Assembly: GCA_035516965.1 (NCBI GenBank)
Contig: DATIZR010000066.1
Coordinates: forward strand, 1 to 44,296
DNA from: Nitrospirota bacterium
GTDB taxonomy: Bacteria > Nitrospirota > UBA9217
DNA length: 44,296 nt
Direction: 5' to 3'
Shown: positions 21,153 to 29,301 of the stretch, piece by piece
How the letters are laid out: each line of letters opens with the position of its first letter
Numbering within the stretch: position 1 is the first letter of the stretch
The notes under the pieces: model-generated
Database searches by the model: none
What the model saw: the letters and a program-made list of their open reading frames with translations, nothing else
Told to the model about the DNA's origin: nothing
Program-made: the position numbers and the translations under genes

Positions 21153-21273
21153 TAACCACGGATGAACACGGTTCAAACCCAAAAAACGAGAAGAAGGGTA
21201 GAGAACATTTGCCAGATGGGTGAGCAGCGGATTTGATTTCTTTTTTTGAAATATCCCTGTTCATCTGTGGTTA
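21153..21273. repeat. Inverted repeat of a dispersed intergenic element
   Basis: TAACCACGGATGAACACGG (21153-21171) recurs inverted at 21255-21273 with two mismatches, flanking about 83 bases. A related single arm occurs at 32218-32235. Such ATG-AAC-ACGG/TTCATC-GTGGTT elements are common short dispersed repeats in this kind of genome. Confidence 0.6.
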
Positions 21274-21303
21274 ATTTCCGGGAACTCAAAGGAGAATTGA
21301 TCA

Positions 21304-21909
21304 ATGGGTGAGAAGCAGGTATTCCAGCCCCTTACCAGGGAAGATAAAATAACGGTCGTGCTCTACCGTGTTGGTATCGTCATAGCCGCCATCGCGATGA
21401 TCGGGCTGGCGTTCCTCCTGAAGACGGCATCTTCAAATCCCGACACGGCACCAGGCGGCCTGTCGGCAGACATCTTTATGTATGGCCTTTATGGCTCCGT
21501 CGGTATGAGCGTATTTTTCATTCATCTGTATGTGGGCAAGTTCAAAATCTATCTGAAAAACCTGTTCTTCATCAGCCTCGGCTGTCTCGCCGTGCTCCTC
21601 TTTATCGGGAAAGGGTCCTTGTCCGGTGCGCTGATGCACGGCCCGTACGGCCCGCTGCTCCTGCTGCCGCTTTCCGGATGCCTGGGATTCGTGACCGCAA
21701 AAGAGGCTTTCTGCTTCAAGCTCGTCGAGGGCTACATCCTTGCCATGATCATGCCGATCTACCTGCTTCTTGTCTCGAGCAGCAATCTCACTGGCCAGGG
21801 CGCGTCCTATGGCCTGGCCCTGATCGCAGTCCTTTTTGTCCTCTTCACGCTGCGAAAAATATTCATGCCACTCGCCTACGATATCGGCGACAAATCAGCC
21901 TATCATTAA
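21304..21909 (+). CDS. DUF2301 family integral membrane protein
   Basis: A 201-residue protein; ATG 21304 follows AAAGGAG. Six or so hydrophobic segments are visible (starting about residues 22, 55, 88, 112, 140, 168). Short loop motifs such as H-L-Y-V-G-K-F-K-I-Y-L-K and G-F-V-T-A-K-E-A-F-C-F-K-L-V-E-G-Y agree with DUF2301/COG5413 proteins. Function is unknown; it is predicted to sit in the inner membrane. The neighbouring lipoprotein gene is convergent. Confidence 0.8.
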   Translation: MGEKQVFQPLTREDKITVVLYRVGIVIAAIAMIGLAFLLKTASSNPDTAPGGLSADIFMYGLYGSVGMSVFFIHLYVGKFKIYLKNLFFISLGCLAVLLFIGKGSLSGALMHGPYGPLLLLPLSGCLGFVTAKEAFCFKLVEGYILAMIMPIYLLLVSSSNLTGQGASYGLALIAVLFVLFTLRKIFMPLAYDIGDKSAYH

Positions 21910-22002
21910 AACTAAACAATCAGCAGTTTGACCTCGAAGCACGCGACAGAGATCGGGGAGGGGCGCAGGCTGCCGGTCTCCCAGGTAAAACCGACAGGGC
22001 AT

Positions 22003-22033
22003 AAAAAAAGGCCCTCCGAATTGACGGAGAGCC
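22003..22033 (-). terminator. Terminator of the small lipoprotein gene
   Basis: On the minus strand GGCTCTCCG (22033-22025) pairs with CGGAGGGCC (22018-22010), nine pairs including one G-U, followed by seven T. It lies 24 nt after the lipoprotein stop codon. Confidence 0.85.
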
Positions 22034-22057
22034 ATCTTTGTGCAAACAACAGGGATG

Positions 22058-22219
22058 TTACTTGTGCTCGGGAGCGGCGGGCGCCGTCGAGGTCATCGTC
22101 GACGTCATCGTCGTGGAAGACTGCACAGCGGGTTTCGGAGCCTCCTGCTTCTGGCATCCGGCAAAAGCGAACACCGCGGCGACCATCGCAACGGTGATGA
22201 TTGCAAAGATCTTCTTCAT
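22058..22219 (-). CDS. Small 53-residue lipoprotein
   Basis: ATG 22219 follows AAAGGAGGTG, an excellent SD. The signal peptide M-K-K-I-F-A-I-I-T-V-A-M-V-A-A-V-F-A-F-A-G-C has lipobox F-A-G-C, so Cys22 becomes the lipidated first residue. The mature part is only 32 residues, Pro/Ala/Thr/Ser-rich with a repeated T-M-T-S-T, probably an extended tether. No family recognised; similar small entericidin-like or spacer lipoproteins exist. A strong terminator follows directly, so it is a monocistronic unit. Confidence 0.8.
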   Translation of the reverse strand: MKKIFAIITVAMVAAVFAFAGCQKQEAPKPAVQSSTTMTSTMTSTAPAAPEHK

Positions 22220-22872
22220 GATTCTTCACCTCCTTTCATATTAAGTTAAGTGAGTAACAGCAGCGCGCTCGTCTCGATAGAAATGAATTGGGCGAAAAAC
22301 GCGCAGCCGGAATGAATTGCTCTCGTGCCGGCACTGCCCGGACAGACCAGCGCAAAACGGACGGATTATATGCCTTTTAACAAAAAAATCAAGCAAGAAA
22401 TATCTGACATTGAATCTTTGTTGTTTGACCTCATCCTCTCCGACGCCTTGCGATTTCTCTATCAAATTTTCTCTCTTTTTTCTCATGAACAACTCCAGAG
22501 GGCAGGTTGAAATTGACTTGTCTCTAGACGGTCTGATCATGCTGATACCTTTGCCTGACTTCACGCGCCTCCTTTGCTCCGTTCACATAGCATCTTTCGG
22601 CCCCGGAGGCAATCCAGCCATAGATCCAACTTTCCAACCGGTACAATAAGTCGGGATCGGTCACTAGCGTCAGCTTTCTGCATCAGTTTGAATTATTAAA
22701 AGCGTGACAACAGGAACATTACCGTGTGCCGCTTCTCCTTTAGCAGCAGGAGAAACATGAGACTTGAAAAAATATAATAAATATGAATATACGACTGGAA
22801 AATCCGTCGCTGCTCCCGGGGAGTAGTATAATGTTAATAGGTAGGTAATGCGAACAAAAGGAGGTGTTCTAT
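22220..22872. other. Intergenic stretch with degenerate repeat copy A and a promoter-like box
   Basis: Beyond repeat copy A (22423-22609, listed separately) I see no intact gene. TATAAT at 22827-22832, 41 nt before the start codon of the tandem-repeat protein, is a plausible -10 box without a clear -35. Confidence 0.4.
22423..22609 (-). repeat. Degenerate ORF-like repeat, copy A
   Basis: About 187 bases recur at 23551-23740. The best matches are GACTTCACGCGCCTCCTTTG, CATCTTTCGGCCC and TCATCCTCTCCGA. Read on the minus strand, segments encode A-K-E-A-R-E-V-R-Q-R, then R-Q-V-N-F and V-G-E-D-E-V-K-Q-Q-R. A stop codon and frameshifts interrupt the frame, so it is a decayed coding repeat. Confidence 0.65.
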
Positions 22873-23313
22873 ATGAAAAAGACATTACTTATACTAATGG
22901 GAGTGGCCCTTACCTTTGCTCTTGCGACGACCCTCGCAGCAGCTGCGGGAGATATGAGCAAAGAGCCGTCGAACGGGGTCACATGCTTTGGACCGGGCGT
23001 AGTTGCGCTCGATGATGCGGCAATCCTTCCGATTCAGCCGCATGTTGAAGCAACGCTTTATGCAGAAGGTTCGGCGGCAGGAGGACCGCGTGAAAGCGTG
23101 CTGACCTATAACGGAGCAACGTGTTTCGGACCGGGCGTTGTCGCGCTCGATGATGCGGCAATCCTTCCGATGCAGCCGCATGTGGAGGCGAACCTGGCGG
23201 AAGGTTCGGCAGCAGGAGGTCTGCGTGAGGAGAAGTTGCCCTACAACGGAGCCACGTGGTTCGGACCGGGCATTGCCTCGCTCGATGATGGGGCAATCCT
23301 TCCCGTGAGATGA
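22873..23313 (+). CDS. Exported protein of three near-identical tandem repeats
   Basis: A 146-residue protein; ATG 22873 follows AAAGGAGGTG. The signal peptide (M-K-K-T, hydrophobic core, A-L-A-T-T-L-A-A-A-A-G) covers about residues 1-24. The mature part is about 2.5 copies of a 45-residue unit beginning N-G-x-T-C-F-G-P-G-V-V-A-L-D-D-A-A-I-L-P and ending in a Gly/Ala/Glu-rich linker (A-E-G-S-A-A-G-G). The third copy is truncated after I-L-P-V-R and has Trp in place of Cys. The DNA copies are also very similar, so the expansion is recent. Family unknown; probably periplasmic or surface-exposed. Confidence 0.75.
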   Translation: MKKTLLILMGVALTFALATTLAAAAGDMSKEPSNGVTCFGPGVVALDDAAILPIQPHVEATLYAEGSAAGGPRESVLTYNGATCFGPGVVALDDAAILPMQPHVEANLAEGSAAGGLREEKLPYNGATWFGPGIASLDDGAILPVR

Positions 23314-23444
23314 CGGTCCGGAGAGTTCAGGTGCAGAAGAACCGGGCAGGGAAATCTCAACGAGTGTTACCGTGTCTCGTGTGGGGGTTGGAAGAGAAGG
23401 GACCCAGTAACAAAGTCTGATGTGCAGGCACAATGGAAAATCGT

Positions 23445-23471
23445 AAGCAGGCTGAAGAGGCCTGCTTTTTT
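23445..23471 (+). terminator. Rho-independent terminator of the tandem-repeat protein gene
   Basis: AAGCAGGC (23445-23452) and GCCTGCTT (23460-23467) form a perfect stem with a 7-nt loop, running into six T. It lies about 130 nt after the stop codon at 23313. Confidence 0.8.
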
Positions 23472-23550
23472 AATGATGGGCGGCGCGCGCGGGAGGAGCA
23501 GGGTTTCTGGAGGATGCCGAGGCTGCTTGATAAACAGAGTTGGGTCTTTT

Positions 23551-23740
23551 GAGTTTAACTTCATCCTCTCCGAGCACCTCTGCGATTCTCCTTTCATTTT
23601 ATCTTTTCATACTCACAAGGCGTATCTTCAACGAGCAGCTCGAAGATGACTTGTCTCTCGTTGGCTTTATTCGGCCGGCACCTTCGCTTGACTTCACGCG
23701 CCTCCTTTGCTATGTTCATCACATCTTTCGGCCCAGGAGG
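23551..23740 (-). repeat. Degenerate ORF-like repeat, copy B
   Basis: Homologous to copy A at 22423-22609. On the minus strand it reads M-N-I-A-K-E-A-R-E-V-K-R-R, then N-E-R-Q-V-I-F-E-L-L-V-E-D-T-P-C-E-Y-E-K-I-K to a stop. After one frameshift it continues R-R-I-A-E-V-L-G-E-D-E-V-K-L-K-R. The plus-strand end of the repeat supplies the AGGAGG used as SD by the nitroreductase gene. Confidence 0.65.
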
Positions 23741-23748
23741 TGCTCCCC

Positions 23749-24372
23749 GTGCTCCCCGACGAATCCCTTTTAAACAGGAACGACACCCTCTGCACGATCA
23801 AGGCGCGCCGCAGCGTCCGGACCTTCACGCGGGACGAGGTTGCTGACGAGGAGATCAAGACCCTCCTGCACGCGGCCAACGCCGCCCCATCGGCGCACAA
23901 CCAGCAGGCGTGGCGGTTCACCATTCTGCGCGGGAACAAGAAGCAGGAGCTGGCCCAGCTCGTGACCGCGGAATCGGCCCGATTTCCGAAGCCGGCAGCC
24001 GCGCTTCTCCGGATGGGCGCGAAGAGCGTCGCCTCCGCACCGGTGGTCATTGCCGTGTCGAACACGGGCGACCTGATCCGGCACGGCACCGAGCTGTTCA
24101 AGGTCGAGAAGGAGACGGCCCACGATTTCTTCCGGACCATGGAGATCCAGAGCTCTGCAGCGGCGGTGGAGAACATCCTGCTTGCGGCCGCGTCGCTCGG
24201 CCTGGGCGCGGTTTGGCTCGGGGTCCTCTACCTCATCAAGGACCCTGTGCTCCGGTTCCTCGGAGAGCCGGAGGGCGAGTTCATGGCCGTGGTGCCGGTC
24301 GGCAGGCCGGCGCGGCCCGGGAGCAGTCCGAAGAAGGAGCCCGTGGAGATGAAAGTGCGGATGCTGGAATGA
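23749..24372 (+). CDS. Nitroreductase family protein
   Basis: A 207-residue protein. GTG 23749 lies 8 nt after AGGAGG (23735-23740); a longer frame from 23707 would read through the repeat. Motifs are K-A-R-R-S-V-R-T-F (FMN phosphate), A-A-N-A-A-P-S-A-H-N-Q-Q-A-W-R-F, the central S-S-A-A-A-V-E-N-I-L-L-A-A-A-S-L-G-L-G-A-V-W-L-G-V and V-V-P-V-G-R-P-A. These FMN enzymes reduce nitro compounds, quinones or flavins with NAD(P)H. Substrate unknown. A cytochrome c'-like gene follows 26 nt later, suggesting a redox pair. Confidence 0.9.
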   Translation: MLPDESLLNRNDTLCTIKARRSVRTFTRDEVADEEIKTLLHAANAAPSAHNQQAWRFTILRGNKKQELAQLVTAESARFPKPAAALLRMGAKSVASAPVVIAVSNTGDLIRHGTELFKVEKETAHDFFRTMEIQSSAAAVENILLAAASLGLGAVWLGVLYLIKDPVLRFLGEPEGEFMAVVPVGRPARPGSSPKKEPVEMKVRMLE

Positions 24373-24398
24373 TTCCGGCTCAGGGAAGGAGGAGAGAG

Positions 24399-24869
24399 AT
24401 GAAGGGATATGGCATGAATTATATTTCTCTGGCAGTTCTTGCATGTTGTCTGACCGTTCTTCCCCCGGGAGCCTTTGGCCAGGAGCACGGCTCCCATGCC
24501 GGGGCCGGGCCGGAACCGTCCCATCACAGGGGCGACCCGCTGCGCGAAGAGATGAAGACGCTCGACCGGGTGTTCCGCGACGTTGTGTCAGGCGTTGCCC
24601 TGGGTGACGGCGCGCGCGTCCACGGGGCGCTCGAGCAGATGCACGGAGCGATGGAGCATACCCACGAGGGCCTGCGCGAGGGGAGCGTGAAGCTCGGGAA
24701 GAACGCGGACCGCGTGAAGGAATTCGTCGCCTGGGACCGGCAGTTCCATGCCAGGCTCGAGGACCTCGCTTCTGCCGCGCACGCCGATGACCAGCAGGCC
24801 ATGCTGAAGCTGACGAAGGAACTGCTGGACCGGTGCGTGGAGTGCCATCGCGTGTTCAGGGGCCGCTGA
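24399..24869 (+). CDS. Periplasmic c-type cytochrome, cytochrome c'-like
   Basis: A 156-residue protein; ATG 24399 follows GGAAGGAGGAGAG. The signal peptide ends around P-G-A-F-G-Q (about residue 28). A His-rich segment (E-H-G-S-H-A-G then S-H-H-R-G-D-P) follows, then a long helical region. A single heme-attachment C-V-E-C-H at 146-150, close to the C-terminus, is the layout of class II cytochromes c' and related four-helix-bundle cytochromes. Likely electron transfer or ligand binding in the periplasm. Confidence 0.82.
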   Translation: MKGYGMNYISLAVLACCLTVLPPGAFGQEHGSHAGAGPEPSHHRGDPLREEMKTLDRVFRDVVSGVALGDGARVHGALEQMHGAMEHTHEGLREGSVKLGKNADRVKEFVAWDRQFHARLEDLASAAHADDQQAMLKLTKELLDRCVECHRVFRGR

Positions 24870-24937
24870 CAATCACCATCGCTGCCGGAGAGGCCGTATC
24901 AGCTCCTCTGCAGGGTCGTCCGGGATCCGGCGCCTTC

Positions 24938-27604
24938 TCAGTCCGTTTTCCCGCCTCGGAAGAGCGGATCCACGACCTTGAAGGGTAGGTCCAGGATGCC
25001 CTCCATGATGTCCAGCACATGCCCGCCCACGGCCTTGGGATCGAGGAGGATGATGTTGGGGTTGTTGAGATCGCCCGACACGCGGACGGGCACGGTGATC
25101 AGCTTGTTTGCAAGGACCGATTTCAGGAGCGGGATCTTGCCCAGAATAGCTTCGATGGTCTTGAACGGCGCGACCAGGACCGTCATGTCAAGCTTGCCTG
25201 CGGCGATATCGATCTCCCCGTCAGCCACGAGGTTCAGCGTCTCGCCTTCAATAATTGCTTCCTTGAGCGCCAGCCTGCCGTTCTTGATGTCTCCCTTGAT
25301 CCTGACCGACTTGTAGGCAAACCCGTCCCTCCCCATGTCCGGGAGCTTTCCCCTGAGCAGTTCGGTCAAATTCAAGAAAGCAAATATTCGCGACAGCAAC
25401 GGATTGGTATAGAATCTTCCGTCCTTCGCGGAAAACGAGGCCCATCCCTCCAGGGAACGCAGAAGCTCCTCGTTATTTCCCCGGGAGTGGAGCCCGCCGA
25501 GAAAGCTGTACGTGCCGGTGACCCGCCTGTTGGTGGAGAAGCAGTCAAGCGCCGGTTCGAGCGGCTGGTCGATGACCGCGGGATTCAGGTCCAGTTGCAC
25601 GCCGCTGTGCAGGATCTCAATGCGGCCCGGAACGGAGATGCCGCAAAGCTTCGACTCGATGACCTGTATGCCGACGCTGCCCCTCTGGTCGACGGAGATC
25701 CTGGCTTTCACCGGGCTGAACCGGAACTTGTCGATCGAGAAGTCCTTTGCAGCAAGGTTGATGATGCCCCGGACCGGAACGGCAGGGGCAGCCCCGGCTT
25801 TTGGGCTTTCGTTCTTGTTACGGCTGAAGGCCTGCTGGAGCATCGCCAGGGACAGGCTTTCCGCGGCGAGGTTCGCATCGAAGCGGAATCCTCCCTCTGA
25901 CACGGTGACCGTGCCGGTGAGATCGAAGGGGTGGTCTCCATAGAGAAAGGACCCCTCCTTCAGGGTCAGCACCTTTTCGTCCACGCCGAGTTTGATCTGC
26001 CTGGCTGTGACCGCTACGCCGTTGCCGGGCCCATACGAGAGGTCGCCTCCCTCGAGTTCACCCCGCGCCGTGGATTCCCCGGGCTTGTCCAGAAGGATAT
26101 TGGCGCGCAGGTCTCCCCGGATCCAGCCATGATGACCGGATGATCGTTCGAATATCCTGTTGAACGTATCTTCGCTCACTTTGCCCTGATAGGTGATTTC
26201 CATCTGTTCTGACCTTTTCCGCAGTGCCAGCGATGCTTTGTCCTTGCCATCCTCTACGACGAGGCGCTTGATGTCGAGTGCATGAGGGCTTTGGCGCAGG
26301 TCAACGGACACACGGGGGCCGTTCTGGATCGTCGCCGCTCCTTGGACGGTATACACCGGCCCCTTTTCCCAGGTGAAGCGAAGGGACTCAAGCGAGAGCG
26401 CCGCGCGAGGTATCAAATCAGGGGGCGGGTGCAGCGTGTGTGCTGCCCACACGATGCTGTCGTGCCCGATCCTCCCCCGCAGGGACAGGTCCATTGAACT
26501 CATCCCGTGGACCGAGCCGGCGAGCTTCAGCCCCGTCGTGATCGAGGAGTCCAGGAAGTCCGCGTCGAGGTTCTGCAGGGTCAGGGTCTTCGTCGTTGCT
26601 TTGAAGGAGCCGGTCCTGATCCGTACGGGGCCGGGGACGAGGGCGGATTGCACCTCGATCCCCTCCAGGCTGCCTGCAGCGTTCATCTCCCACCGCTCCT
26701 CGTGCAGCAGCGGGCCCGTGAAGGTCATCTCCGCAATCCTCACAACTCCCTTCATGCCTTGCACGTCCCGAAGCTTGTCTCCCAGGCGTCCCAGCCGCTG
26801 TCTGCGTTCGAAAAGGTCCTCGAGATAGATGATCGCCCCGCCCGACTCGATCCTGAGATAGGGGCTCCTTCTCCAGTGGAATGACGCGGTCACGCCCGAC
26901 AGGGAGGACCGGCCTCCCGCCAGGTAGAGGTCTCTGACCGCGATGCCGCTTTTCCGCGTGAAGATCGCTCCCCTCAGCGATACCGGGCCCAGGTGCAGAC
27001 CTTTCGCGGTGACCCCGATCTCGAACCCCCCGGGAATGAGGGCGAGGGAGCCGGCAATTTCGTCCGCCCTGATGATCTCGCTCCCGCCTTTGCGGAGAAC
27101 GATCGTTCCACGGTTCACCTCGGCAACAAAAGCGGGACCCACAGATTCTATCGATGTGGCAGCGGTTTCGATATCGCTCCGCGTTTCCTCGAACAGAGCG
27201 CGGGGTTCCTCGGGAGCTGCCTCCGGTTCCTCCTTGAGGTCCATGCTTAAGGCGGGATCGTCCAATTTAACCTTCGCTATCCTGACCCTCCCCGTGAGAA
27301 GCGGCAGCACTTCCGGGTAGATGCGGGCACGAGGGATCGTGATGTCCATGCTCCCGGCAACGTTCACGCGGACCTGGTACAGCGCCAGCCGCGGCCGGGG
27401 AAGCAGCGAAAGACGCAGGCTCCGGAAAGTTACCATATTACCGGTTCTTTGCTCAACGCCCTGGCGAACCCTGTTCTGGACCGGCGCCCGGTTAATAAGC
27501 CACGTTGTTGTCAGCACCAGGATGATCAGAAGAAGGGGGATGGACAGCGCAGTTGCGGCGATCCTCCGGGCAGTCCGGCTCTTTTTTGTGTTCTCGACAC
27601 TCAT
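24938..27604 (-). CDS. AsmA family protein (AsmA/DUF748-like)
   Basis: An 888-residue protein. One N-terminal membrane helix (about 16-37), then T-G-N-M-V-T-F-R-S-L-R-L-S-L-L-P-R-P-R-L-A-L-Y-Q-V-R-V, the classic AsmA start, a long beta-rich periplasmic region, and the AsmA C-terminal block (G-K-L-D-M-T-V-L-V-A-P-F-K-T, then V-P-V-R-V-S-G-D-L-N-N-P-N). AsmA/TamB relatives form hydrophobic grooves bridging the two membranes for phospholipid transport; that role here is by family. ATG 27604 has no good SD. The terminator at 27733-27764 isolates it from the upstream gene. Confidence 0.88.
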   Translation of the reverse strand: MSVENTKKSRTARRIAATALSIPLLLIILVLTTTWLINRAPVQNRVRQGVEQRTGNMVTFRSLRLSLLPRPRLALYQVRVNVAGSMDITIPRARIYPEVLPLLTGRVRIAKVKLDDPALSMDLKEEPEAAPEEPRALFEETRSDIETAATSIESVGPAFVAEVNRGTIVLRKGGSEIIRADEIAGSLALIPGGFEIGVTAKGLHLGPVSLRGAIFTRKSGIAVRDLYLAGGRSSLSGVTASFHWRRSPYLRIESGGAIIYLEDLFERRQRLGRLGDKLRDVQGMKGVVRIAEMTFTGPLLHEERWEMNAAGSLEGIEVQSALVPGPVRIRTGSFKATTKTLTLQNLDADFLDSSITTGLKLAGSVHGMSSMDLSLRGRIGHDSIVWAAHTLHPPPDLIPRAALSLESLRFTWEKGPVYTVQGAATIQNGPRVSVDLRQSPHALDIKRLVVEDGKDKASLALRKRSEQMEITYQGKVSEDTFNRIFERSSGHHGWIRGDLRANILLDKPGESTARGELEGGDLSYGPGNGVAVTARQIKLGVDEKVLTLKEGSFLYGDHPFDLTGTVTVSEGGFRFDANLAAESLSLAMLQQAFSRNKNESPKAGAAPAVPVRGIINLAAKDFSIDKFRFSPVKARISVDQRGSVGIQVIESKLCGISVPGRIEILHSGVQLDLNPAVIDQPLEPALDCFSTNRRVTGTYSFLGGLHSRGNNEELLRSLEGWASFSAKDGRFYTNPLLSRIFAFLNLTELLRGKLPDMGRDGFAYKSVRIKGDIKNGRLALKEAIIEGETLNLVADGEIDIAAGKLDMTVLVAPFKTIEAILGKIPLLKSVLANKLITVPVRVSGDLNNPNIILLDPKAVGGHVLDIMEGILDLPFKVVDPLFRGGKTD

Positions 27605-27732
27605 GGGAGGAGGTGGTCCTTTATTTTATTACTATACGTCGTCCTGGCCGTCTTTGCAATGCATCGAGTCGAATCGGGACCATCTCCCGCGTTGAACAGG
27701 GGGAGGGGCGGTTGTTGCGCCTCCGAGTTCGC

Positions 27733-27764
27733 AAAAAAAGCCGCGGTGGACGACCGCGGCTTTT
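27733..27764 (-). terminator. Strong terminator after the beta-barrel gene
   Basis: AAAAGCCGCGG (27736-27746) and CCGCGGCTTTT (27754-27764) form a perfect 11-bp stem with a 7-nt loop. On the minus strand it exits into seven T. It lies about 20 nt after the stop at 27786. Confidence 0.88.
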
Positions 27765-27785
27765 GGGGAAGACTGCGAGGAAAAC

Positions 27786-28346
27786 CTAAAAATGGTAAGC
27801 GGCACCGAATTGCATGCTGAAGTAATCGTCCGAGATCAGGTGGATGCTTGCAACGGCGAAGGCACTGACCTCGGGACTGATGGAGAAGTCGACCCCGGCA
27901 CCCGGCGTGATACCCAGATTCACTTCGCTCTTCGAATGCTTCCCCATGAACAAATCGAAGGTGTCTTTTTTATCGACGCTTGTTTCAACACCGGCTTGGG
28001 CGAAGAGTTTCAACTGGTCGGCCACCGGGAAATAGTAGCGTGCGCCGATTGTGATCGGCATGCGCGTAAAGTCCAGTCCTATTCCGAAGAAATCCCGGCT
28101 GAAATTGTAGTAGCCAAGGTCGATCCGAGCCTGGAGATTCTTATCGATCGAGTCCAGCATATACCCGGCGCCGAAATTGGCGCCGAAGCCGGCATCGAAG
28201 TCTCCCGACCCGCTTCCGAACCCGATCGAGCCGTCTATTTCATAGGGGCCCGGTTTGGAGCCTGCCGCTGCCGCGGTCGTGGGAATCACGGTCGTGACCG
28301 TCAACACGAGGGCAAGAGTAAGTACTGCGGTGATCGTTCTTTTCAT
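27786..28346 (-). CDS. Outer-membrane beta-barrel protein
   Basis: A 186-residue protein; ATG 28346 follows AAAGGAGAATG. A signal peptide of about 27 residues ends T-T-A-A-A-A-G. The mature part alternates hydrophobic/polar strands with Gly-rich turns (G-S-I-G-F-G-S-G-S-G, F-G-A-G-Y-M-L, I-T-I-G-A-R-Y-Y-F-P, F-A-Q-A-G-V-E-T) and ends in aromatic A-Y-H-F, the C-terminal signature for BAM-dependent insertion. It probably forms an eight-stranded OmpA/OmpX-like barrel. Monocistronic with its own strong terminator. Ligand unknown. Confidence 0.85.
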   Translation of the reverse strand: MKRTITAVLTLALVLTVTTVIPTTAAAAGSKPGPYEIDGSIGFGSGSGDFDAGFGANFGAGYMLDSIDKNLQARIDLGYYNFSRDFFGIGLDFTRMPITIGARYYFPVADQLKLFAQAGVETSVDKKDTFDLFMGKHSKSEVNLGITPGAGVDFSISPEVSAFAVASIHLISDDYFSMQFGAAYHF

Positions 28347-28668
28347 TGATCATTCTCCTTTCAGTGTCAACACCCTGTTTTGGTGAGCACAGTTCCATTT
28401 TTTCTCTGCGTGCCTTGAAAAAAAGCTTCTGAAGCCACAATGACCTGCGCAAGATCCTTTCGGACGTCACCAACCAGGTTCACCCCAGGAATGGTGAACG
28501 TAACCTGTCAGAAGATAGCGCTCGTTTCTTCTTTTGTCAAGAAATAGTTGTTAGGTTTTTGGCGGCCTATCGGCTTAGATATTTTGACTCGACGTATTCT
28601 TTTCAGTATAATAAGCACACAGGAAGTAATGGAGTAATCCCGTTTCGCGCTCACCTAAGGAGGTCCGT
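28347..28668 (+). promoter_or_regulatory. Intergenic region with a strong sigma70-type promoter for the GroES-like gene
   Basis: TTGACT (28584-28589), exactly 17 nt, then TATAAT (28607-28612) forms a near-consensus promoter. The SD AAGGAGG lies just before ATG 28669, leaving a leader of about 50 nt. No CIRCE element is seen. I find no gene in the rest of the stretch. Confidence 0.75.
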
Positions 28669-29277
28669 ATGAAGTTGATCCCGCTGCATGATTGGGCTGT
28701 AATAGTGCCGGCGCAGGCGGCTGCCATGACTGCCGGCGGACTGTATATCCCCGACTCGGCGAAAGAGAAGCCCGAGGAGGGCGTGGTCGAGGCGATCGGT
28801 CCCGGCGCCCTGGAGGAAGAGAAAACAGGCAGGAAAAAGGTTGCACGGGAGGAGCGGAAATTCATCCCGACGACCGTGAAACCCGGCGACCGCGTTCTCT
28901 ACGAGCGCTGGGCGGGCAGGACCCATACGCTGGGGAAAGAAGAGCGGGTGCTCGTGCGGGAGCGGGATATCCTTGGCCTGCTCGAGAGGCCGCTCGAGAT
29001 ACCGGCGGTCACTGCTTCGGGAAAGCCGACGGCGATCGTCGCCCGGCCGGTCCCGCCGGTGCCGACGAAGAGGGCGCAGGACCTATTAGCCACGAAGGTC
29101 AAGGAAAAGCCAAAAAAGAAGGCGCCGAAGCCCGCCGCAAAAAAGAGCGCAAAGAAGTCGGGAGGCAAGAAAGCAAAGAAAACAGCGAAGAAGGCCGTTG
29201 TCAGGAAGAGCGCTGCCAAGGCCGCGCCGTCCAGAAAAGGGAAGGCCGGGAGCAAGAAGGCGGGAAAGAAGAAATAA
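28669..29277 (+). CDS. GroES-like co-chaperonin with a histone-H1-like Lys/Ala tail
   Basis: A 202-residue protein, about twice normal Cpn10 length. Residues 1-106 match GroES: M-K-L-I-P-L-H-D-W-A-V-I, the mobile-loop equivalent G-G-L-Y-I-P-D-S-A-K-E-K-P-E-E-G-V-V, and V-K-P-G-D-R-V-L-Y, ending near V-R-E-R-D-I-L-G. A linker with Pro/Val follows, and from about residue 140 a Lys/Ala-rich disordered tail with repeated A-K-K and K-K-A, like histone H1 or bacterial HU/Hc1 tails. There is no groEL beside it. The tail may bind nucleic acid or polyphosphate. Driven by a strong promoter; an HsdR-N-like gene follows. Confidence 0.85.
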   Translation: MKLIPLHDWAVIVPAQAAAMTAGGLYIPDSAKEKPEEGVVEAIGPGALEEEKTGRKKVAREERKFIPTTVKPGDRVLYERWAGRTHTLGKEERVLVRERDILGLLERPLEIPAVTASGKPTAIVARPVPPVPTKRAQDLLATKVKEKPKKKAPKPAAKKSAKKSGGKKAKKTAKKAVVRKSAAKAAPSRKGKAGSKKAGKKK

Positions 29278-29301
29278 GACGCCGGGAAGTATTGGTGAAC
29301 C

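Larger units (their letters stand above)
23314..23748. other. Intergenic stretch with a terminator and repeat copy B
   Basis: It contains the terminator at 23445-23471 and repeat copy B at 23551-23740. Frames crossing it on either strand lack family resemblance. Confidence 0.5.
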
